Shown here piece by piece: positions 8,494 through 12,613 of a stretch of 12,613 bases of DNA. Where the stretch lies: the NCBI RefSeq assembly GCF_016294135.1, contig NZ_JAEDCO010000041.1, positions 1 to 12,613 on the forward strand. The letters run 5' to 3'. The stretch comes from Methanobrevibacter ruminantium (lineage in GTDB: Archaea > Methanobacteriota > Methanobacteria > Methanobacteriales > Methanobacteriaceae). Below the pieces are notes generated by a model. It saw only the letters and a list, made by a program, of their open reading frames with translations. It made no database searches and had not been told where the DNA came from. The translations under genes were made by a program, and so were the position numbers. Position 1 is the first letter of the stretch, and each line of letters begins with the position of its first letter.

Positions 8494-8631
8494 ATTTTCA
8501 TTGTCTAATGAACATTGTTTGTGATTTCAATTAGTGATTATATTATTTTCATTGTCTAATGAACATTGTTTGTGATTTCAATTAGTGATTATATTATTTT
8601 CATTGTCTAATGAACATTGTTTGTGATTTCA
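8494..8631 (+). repeat. 51-bp tandem repeat (2.7 copies) before the flippase gene
   Basis: Copies start at 8494, 8545 and 8596; the third stops after about 36 bp. They appear identical apart from the first one or two bases. Each has a hairpin TTCATT-gtct-AATGAA (8497-8512, 8548-8563, 8599-8614). The first two each contain a short frame ATG AAC ATT GTT TGT GAT TTC AAT TAG (8508-8534, 8559-8585). The third copy lacks the stop and runs in frame into the flippase. The array fills almost the whole spacer between the kinase-like operon and the flippase; no clear promoter or terminator is visible in it. Confidence 0.85.
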
Positions 8632-9083
8632 GCTTTTTGAGTGGTATGATGAGCTCTAAACTAGTTAAGAACAGTGCCTTGATACTTCTGGGGAATGTTA
8701 TTTTTCGTGTCGGAGGGTACATATACAAATATTTGATGGCTTCCCTATTGGGGCCTTCTGCAAATGGCATATTCACATTAACAACTCCTCTTCAAGGCAT
8801 ATTTCAAATTCTATCTGCAGGAGGTTTGCCTCAGGCAATTGCAAAATATATTTCAGAGTATAACAGCTTAAATGAAGAGGATTTGGCTAGGCAAACCGTT
8901 TTCATGGCTTTAAAGATTATGGTATTATTAGGGCTGTTCTTTGGATTTGTCATGATTGTCTTTGTAGCCCCATGGCTGGCTTATGAATTCTACAGAAAAC
9001 CTATTGCCTTGCTTCCTTTGCAGGCGGTTGGTTTGATAACCCCATTCAGTGTAATCGTCGGAGGATTTAGAGGGGCATTTCAA

Positions 9084-9094
9084 GGGTATATAAA
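9084..9094 (+). other. Frameshift site in the flippase gene
   Basis: The first frame reads FRGAFQGYIKWSIYS and soon stops at TAG. The second frame picks up with MEYIFYTRAIEQIVM. One lost base in the GGG run (giving QGVYKMEY when restored) or in the AAAA run (QGYIKMEY) explains it. Both fit the family's QGxxKM pattern. Confidence 0.7.
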
Positions 9095-9802
9095 ATGGAG
9101 TATATATTCTATACTCGTGCCATTGAGCAAATAGTGATGATTCTAGCTACCACTGGTTTTGTTCTGATAGGATTATCTGCTTTTGGGGCCGTTTTAGGTT
9201 CAGTGTTTGGGTTTGCAGTTTCATCGATTTCAGCCATTTATATATTTAAGATGTATATGGGCAAGTATTTGCCTAGGCCTAATGAGAATTTTGAATTATC
9301 ATTTAAGGAGGAGTTGGATTTGGCTAGAAAGTTGGTTACATTTGCCATTCCAGTTTCAATCACAGGACTGGCTGAAATGGGGATTTATAGCATCTGCACT
9401 TTCCTTATGGGAGTATTCCTAACAACTGGAGTTATAGGTTATTTTGGTGTAGCTGATCCGATTGCTAGGTTGCCCTTAATCATTTCCAGTTCCATTGCCA
9501 CATCAATTTTACCTGCAGCTTCAGAAGCCTTTGCAATCAATAACAGCTTTTTGCTTCAAAGATATGTTGAAGAATCCTACAAGTATGGGCTATTTTTCAT
9601 TGTCCCAATGTCTTTGGGAATTGCCATATTCTCTAGGGAAATATTGGGATTATTGTTTTTTGCTCATCCTGAATATATGAATGGTTTTAGCGCATTGTCC
9701 ATTTTGGTGCTTGGCATGGCATTCTATTCCATATATTCAATTTCCGCTAGCATTGTTCAAGGGATTGGCAATCCAAAAATCCCGTTGTACCTATTGATAT
9801 TC

Positions 9803-9805
9803 TGA
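9803..9805 (+). other. In-frame TGA stop in the flippase gene
   Basis: The codon lies between PLYLLIF and CFVTFILGWHLIPQYGLVG, both in the same frame and both membrane-helix sequence expected in one protein. A single substitution (for example from GGA) would explain it. No sign of selenocysteine recoding is seen. Confidence 0.7.
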
Positions 9806-10205
9806 TGTTTCGTCACATTCATTCTAGGATGGCATTTGATTCCTCAATATGGCCTAGTTGGAGCTGCATTAGCAACTTCAATCGCTTCATTTGCCATGAC
9901 TGTTCCAATGTTTCTGATACAGTTCAATCTTACAAAAACCAAGCATCCATATAAATTTCTATTCAAGGTATTGGTTGCATCATTGATAATGATAATTCCT
10001 TCACTTCTATTGCCTAATGATAGTTTAGGATTAATCTTAGGATTGATCATCTGTCCAATAATATACGTTGCTATTATTGTTCTCTTAAGGGCATTTGATT
10101 GTGAGGAAATTAAAGGATTCAAGAGGTTTTCCCATAAGTTAGGTCCTCTTGAGAATTATTTTAACAATTTCCTAGACATCATAATTAATTTTTATGAGTG
10201 ATTTG

Positions 10206-10264
10206 TTTTTTTTAAAATATTCCATTTTTATTGAATATATTAACTTAAAAACTAGTTTTTTTTT
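10206..10264 (+). terminator. T tracts ending flippase transcription
   Basis: A T8 run (10206-10213) lies four bases after the flippase stop. It is followed by AAAAACTAG joined to nine T (10247-10264), an AT-only stem-like palindrome running into a T tract. The same AAAAACTAGTTTTT core recurs at 12326-12341, suggesting a common terminator form in this genome. Confidence 0.5.
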
Positions 10265-10302
10265 CTTTATGTTTTAAGGAAATCTTATTTTTTTAAAGAA
10301 AG

Positions 10303-10452
10303 CAATATTAAAATTATTAAAAAGCAGATTAGTTTTTTTTTTAAAAAAAACAATATTAAAGTCATTTAAAAGTAGATTAGTTTTTTTTTAAAAAAACAAT
10401 ATTAAAATTATTAAAAAGTAGATTAGTTTTTTTTTAAAAAAACAATATTAAA
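10303..10452. repeat. 46-48-bp tandem repeat with T-run/A-run cores in a convergent gap
   Basis: Copies start at CAATATTAAA: 10303 (48 bp), 10351 (46 bp), 10397 (46 bp) and a partial copy at 10443. Each ends in GATTAG, 9-10 T and 7-8 A. The array sits between the plus-strand flippase and the minus-strand gene that ends at 10476. It therefore offers T tracts to polymerases arriving from either side, and a bidirectional terminator role is likely by position. No gene is present in 10202-10475. Confidence 0.8.
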
Positions 10453-10466
10453 ATAAATAAAAAAAT
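10450..10466 (-). terminator. Terminator of the cysteine-pair protein gene (shared 17-mer)
   Basis: The plus-strand 17-mer AAAATAAATAAAAAAAT reads as a T-rich tract on the minus strand just beyond the stop at 10476. The identical 17-mer lies just beyond the next minus-strand gene (11411-11427), which supports a shared terminator function. Confidence 0.5.
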
Positions 10467-10475
10467 ATGGAGAAT

Positions 10476-11156
10476 TCAATCGATATAAATCTTATCTTCG
10501 ATTTTCAACTCTCCACCGCAAATAGGGCATATCTCATCTTCAGTAATGTATGAGATCTCATTTTGGCAATTGGGGCAAATGTCCCTTTTGAATCTCTCAT
10601 CATTCAAAGTATAGAAATAGCTTCCATATATGATGCTGATGATTGTAATGCTGTTTATGTATGTGCCAATGAAATATTCAAGATAAGGGATTATCTTATT
10701 GAACTTTGACTTCAGATTCTCAAACTTCCCATTGGAATCAATCAATTCCTCAAGCAATTCCCTAAAGTATTTTTCATTTTCCAGAATAAAGTCATAAACC
10801 TCAATTTCCATCCTATTCTCAATGATTTTATTCAATTCAACTGCCTTTTCATATTTTTCTCGGATAAACTCGTATTGCCTATTTAGGCTATCCTTCAGTG
10901 TTTTAATTGATGAACAAGCACCATATCTTGATTCAAATGGATTGATTTCATAAATTATTACCTTTTTATTGCAGTTTCCACAATAGGTTTCTATTATATT
11001 GCCCACTAAAGGTGAAGATTCACTTTCTTCAATTGCCATCAAAACCCTATTTTCTATATTGATTTCATTGGTTTTTGGATCTAAATAAAAAAATTGGTCA
11101 TAGTTGACGAATGTTGAATCACATTTCTTGCATTTATATTTAGTGTAATGAGTCAT
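10476..11156 (-). CDS. Unrecognised protein with paired cysteine (zinc-ribbon-like) ends
   Basis: A 226-residue protein I cannot assign to a named family. It has two cysteine-pair sets: C9-x2-C12 with C59-x2-C62 at the N-terminus, and C194-x2-C197 with C210-x2-C213 at the C-terminus. The latter (CPNC..CPICGGEL) is a classic zinc-ribbon pattern. Between them, about 85-160 is charged and helical, probably a coiled coil or helical bundle, and 160-183 is more hydrophobic (YFIGTYINSITIISIIYGSY), perhaps a buried or membrane-associated helix. Inference: zinc-binding structural or regulatory protein, possibly interacting with nucleic acid or protein. The start is supported by GGCGGTGA (plus-strand 11161-11168), four bases before the ATG. 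The gene lies convergent to the flippase and about 300 bp from the next minus-strand gene, probably as its own transcript. Confidence 0.75.
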   Translation of the reverse strand: MTHYTKYKCKKCDSTFVNYDQFFYLDPKTNEINIENRVLMAIEESESSPLVGNIIETYCGNCNKKVIIYEINPFESRYGACSSIKTLKDSLNRQYEFIREKYEKAVELNKIIENRMEIEVYDFILENEKYFRELLEELIDSNGKFENLKSKFNKIIPYLEYFIGTYINSITIISIIYGSYFYTLNDERFKRDICPNCQNEISYITEDEICPICGGELKIEDKIYID

Positions 11157-11160
11157 AAAA

Positions 11161-11168
11161 TCACCGCC
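11161..11168 (-). promoter_or_regulatory. Ribosome binding site GGCGGTGA
   Basis: On the minus strand GGCGGTGA precedes the ATG ending at 11154 by four bases, close to the archaeal consensus, and decides the start of the cysteine-pair protein. Confidence 0.65.
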
Positions 11169-11243
11169 TGTTAGATAGTTAGTTTGAAAATGGTAGATGA
11201 TACCTTAAGATGTCATTGAAGAAATTTTTATGAATCCTGAAAT

Positions 11244-11390
11244 AAAATTAAGATGAATTAAGTCATTGGATGAATATTCCTCTTAATGTCTTGTAAAAAT
11301 TAAGATGAATTAAGTCATTGGATGAATATTCCTCTTAATGAATACAAAAATTTAAGATGAATAAATTTATGGGATGAAAATCTTTCCTAA
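11244..11390. repeat. 52-bp direct repeat, two exact and one decayed copy
   Basis: Two identical 45-bp copies (11244-11288 and 11296-11340) run from AAAATTAAGATGAATTAAG to CCTCTTAATG with a 52-bp period. A decayed third copy follows (about 11347-11390, sharing TTAAGATGAAT and GGATGAA), and an even weaker one may precede (from about 11206). They lie upstream of the cysteine-pair gene and downstream of the next minus gene, so could affect the former's promoter. No gene is present in 11157-11460. Confidence 0.75.
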
Positions 11391-11410
11391 ATCCTAAAAT
11401 AAAATAAATG

Positions 11411-11427
11411 AAAATAAATAAAAAAAT
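11411..11427 (-). terminator. Terminator of the small membrane protein gene (shared 17-mer)
   Basis: This is the same AAAATAAATAAAAAAAT (plus strand) as at 10450-10466, here 34 bases beyond the stop of the minus-strand gene, giving a T-rich 3' end to its transcript. Confidence 0.5.
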
Positions 11428-11460
11428 TAGAAAAATGAAATTAAAGCTTTATGGGCTAAT

Positions 11461-11820
11461 CTATGGAATTACAGCGAAATTTAATAGGAAATAGATTACC
11501 CACATTATTACTGAAACGAGTATAATGTATATACCATGTTCCCTATATGAAGGTGGCTTGTTAACGATAGCCAATATAATTCCATATATAAAACCAATCA
11601 ATGGAATGAGCAGAGCAAATACATACCCTATGATTATTATGATCTTATTTCCATTGCTTGTCTTTTCTGATTTTGCCTCTATATTATCGCTTTTGAAAAA
11701 TGTTTCATCATCCAATTTTATTTCATCTTCATTTATGATTTCGGCATTAATTGTTTCCTCTTGGTTTTCATTGTTTTCAGTGCTTTCGATTTCCTCTTCG
11801 ATTTTTTCGTCATTGCTCAT
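11461..11820 (-). CDS. Small acidic protein with two membrane helices, function unknown
   Basis: A 119-residue protein from the ATG at 11820 (MSNDEKIEEE..); a GTG nine bases upstream is possible but less likely. Residues 1-55 are strongly acidic (Glu/Asp/Asn-rich) and probably disordered. Two hydrophobic helices follow, about 60-85 (IIIIIGYVFALLIPLIGFIY) and 95-116 (IYIILVSVIMWVIYFLLNF), separated by a short polar loop (NKPPSYREHG). The pattern of an acidic cytoplasmic tail plus a two-helix hairpin is common among small archaeal membrane proteins, but I do not recognise the family. A GTGAG before the ATG is a weak ribosome binding site. The 300-bp repeat-containing gap and its own terminator suggest it is transcribed separately from the cysteine-pair gene. 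Confidence 0.7.
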   Translation of the reverse strand: MSNDEKIEEEIESTENNENQEETINAEIINEDEIKLDDETFFKSDNIEAKSEKTSNGNKIIIIIGYVFALLIPLIGFIYGIILAIVNKPPSYREHGIYIILVSVIMWVIYFLLNFAVIP

Positions 11821-12002
11821 TTTTCTCACATCTTTTCTTCTAATTAAAAAATATCATTTCTTAATTAATTGTAGGATATTTAATCATATAAAAGTTATTT
11901 TTGAACATTTTTTAAATTATTATTATTTTAATTAAAATTTTTAAACAAAATTAAAAATATTAATATTTCTATTGAATATAATTATTTTAAATTAATGTAA
12001 AC
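11821..12002. other. AT-rich spacer
   Basis: No gene is visible. It should hold the promoter of the small membrane protein gene (minus). It includes the perfect 14-bp palindrome AAATATTAATATTT (11955-11968), which in this composition may be chance. Confidence 0.4.
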
Positions 12003-12224
12003 TTGGAAGGTTTTATTTTTTATGAACATTATTTTAAAATCGGATTGCTTTCTTGGACATTGTTTATTTTGCTTGGATTAATCTGTTTTTTTTGCATTAA
12101 AACATTTATGCTCACATTCTGGCAATATGGTGTTGAAGTGGGAATCAGATATGGTCATGAAAGTTTTGTTATTATATATTTGGATATGATAAGAAATTGC
12201 ATTCTTTCATTTTCAGGGTTTTGA
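12003..12224 (+). CDS. Doubtful 73-codon membrane ORF
   Basis: The frame opens with TTG and has no ribosome binding site upstream. The product would have one clear hydrophobic helix (about 14-40, LLSWTLFILLGLICFFCIKTF) followed by a mixed segment with several aromatic and charged residues. An open stretch of this length is not common by chance in such AT-rich DNA, and a terminator-like T tract lies about 100 bp downstream (12326-12341), so it may be a real small membrane protein or a remnant of one. No family was recognised. Confidence 0.25.
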   Translation: MEGFIFYEHYFKIGLLSWTLFILLGLICFFCIKTFMLTFWQYGVEVGIRYGHESFVIIYLDMIRNCILSFSGF

Positions 12225-12325
12225 ATTATACATTTTGCATATTTTTAGCTATTGGAATCCCTGAATTATCAATCCATTAAATCCCTTTTTTTTATTTTAT
12301 GTCCAACAAACAATTTGAATGCAAT

Positions 12326-12341
12326 AAAAACTAGTTTTTTT
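12326..12341 (+). terminator. Terminator-like AAAAACTAG plus T7
   Basis: It matches the element after the flippase gene (10247-10264) in its AAAAACTAGTTTTT core. It may end transcription of whatever reads rightward from about 12003. The rest of 12225-12467 is plain AT-rich sequence with no gene. Confidence 0.35.
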
Positions 12342-12467
12342 AGCTTTTTCAGATATCAATTAAGTTTTCAATAAATTTTTAAACAAACTGCCTTTGCTTA
12401 TCTTTATTAATAAATAAATTATATTATTTCTATGAATTAAATATTTTATAAAGGTTTATGGGATGCG

Positions 12468-12601
12468 GCTTTAGGTCATATGGTTTCTATTTCCTGGTGT
12501 TTTAGGGGGTACAGCTTTAGGTCATATGGTTTCTATTTCCTGGTGTTTTAGGGGGTGTAGCTTTAGGTCATATGGTTTCTATTTCCTGGTGTTTTAGGGG
12601 T
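12468..12601. repeat. 46-bp tandem repeat reaching the window edge
   Basis: Copies start at 12468, 12514 and 12560, with GCTTTAGGTCATATGG at the head and TGGTGTTTTAGGGG(G)GT at the tail. They differ only in the last few bases of each unit. One unit has 19 G/C in 46, well above the surrounding AT-rich DNA. The period is not a multiple of three and stops appear in every frame tried, so it is unlikely to be coding. The last copy decays or ends 12 bases before the window does, so the full extent is unknown. Confidence 0.8.
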
Positions 12602-12613
12602 GCGATTTCGTGT

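Larger units (their letters stand above)
8649..10201 (+). pseudogene. SpoVB/MurJ-like polysaccharide (lipid-linked) flippase, broken twice
   Basis: A multi-membrane-helix protein of the MOP/RfbX (COG2244) type. The N-terminus (SSKLVKNSALILLGNVIFRV, then GPSANGIFTL and SAGGLPQAIAKYISEY) is typical of SpoVB/MurJ-like flippases, which move lipid-linked oligosaccharides across the membrane; in this group a cell-wall or glycan precursor is likely. It is read in three pieces. The first ends at 9134 after a frameshift near 9084-9094. The second runs from about 9095 to a TGA at 9803-9805. The third continues in the same frame (CFVTFILGWHLIPQYG..) to 10201. With one base restored it would be about 517 codons, normal for the family. 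The ATG pair at 8646/8649 is a better start than 8610, which lies inside a repeat hairpin. No strong ribosome binding site is visible; GAGTGGT (8639-8645) is weak. It may be a real pseudogene or an artefact of assembly. Confidence 0.8.

Noticed and set aside
8494..8631. Possible CRISPR or att-site array
   Set aside because: Whole 51-bp units repeat with no variable spacers and no integrase or cas gene is present.
9803..9805. TGA read as selenocysteine
   Set aside because: A membrane flippase is not a selenoprotein family, no SECIS-like element was seen, and the gene carries a second lesion.
9844..10122. Minus-strand 92-codon ORF inside the flippase
   Set aside because: Antisense shadow of a conserved membrane-protein segment; no ribosome binding site.
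11525..11935. Plus-strand 136-codon ORF over the small membrane protein
   Set aside because: Ser/Ile/Phe-rich antisense of the acidic N-terminus and helices; the minus frame has the better protein pattern.
12468..12601. Possible CRISPR array
   Set aside because: The repeats are head-to-tail without unique spacers; the variable part is only a few bases.

Overview
The window looks like AT-rich DNA of a methanogenic archaeon of the Methanobacteriales, most likely Methanobrevibacter or a close relative. The evidence is a large secreted 'adhesin-like' protein (signal peptide, Asn-rich N-terminus, GGAI-type beta-helix rungs, DUF11-type repeats, C-terminal membrane anchor), AGGTGA-type Shine-Dalgarno sites, TTATATATAA-type archaeal TATA boxes, very AT-rich spacers and oligo-T terminators without GC-rich stems. 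This placement is inference from gene style; no marker gene is present.

Layout: 1-394 is non-coding. 395-3093 (minus) is an adhesin-like gene split by one frameshift near 1033-1038, separating the secreted beta-helix part from its membrane anchor. 3094-4230 is a 1.1 kb spacer with no convincing gene but many inverted repeats, a two-copy 56-bp repeat and the probable promoter region of the next operon. 4231-6213 and 6210-8483 (plus, ATGA overlap) encode two paralogous multi-PAS proteins that end in histidine-kinase-like modules. Both have lost recognisable catalytic motifs and so look like a tandem pair of pseudokinase sensors. 8494-8631 is a 51-bp tandem repeat running into the start of a SpoVB/MurJ-like flippase gene (8649-10201), broken by one frameshift (about 9084-9094) and one in-frame TGA (9803-9805). 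10202-10475 is a convergent gap filled with a 46-48-bp T-run/A-run repeat array. 10476-11156 (minus) encodes a protein with two cysteine-pair sets and 11461-11820 (minus) a small acidic protein with two membrane helices; a 52-bp direct repeat lies between them. 12003-12224 is a doubtful small membrane ORF. The window ends inside a 46-bp tandem array (12468-12601).

Three points stand out. First, the two kinase-like proteins are translationally coupled and both degenerate, which suggests a joint sensory or scaffolding role instead of classical phosphotransfer. Second, unrelated short tandem repeats with similar periods (46-57 bp) occupy nearly every spacer and one coding region. Third, three inactivating lesions lie in two cell-surface genes, reflecting real decay or switching, or assembly error. 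Nothing links the genes into one pathway beyond the kinase pair; surface and envelope functions (adhesin, flippase) flank it. No tRNA, rRNA, CRISPR array, transposase or replication origin was recognised.
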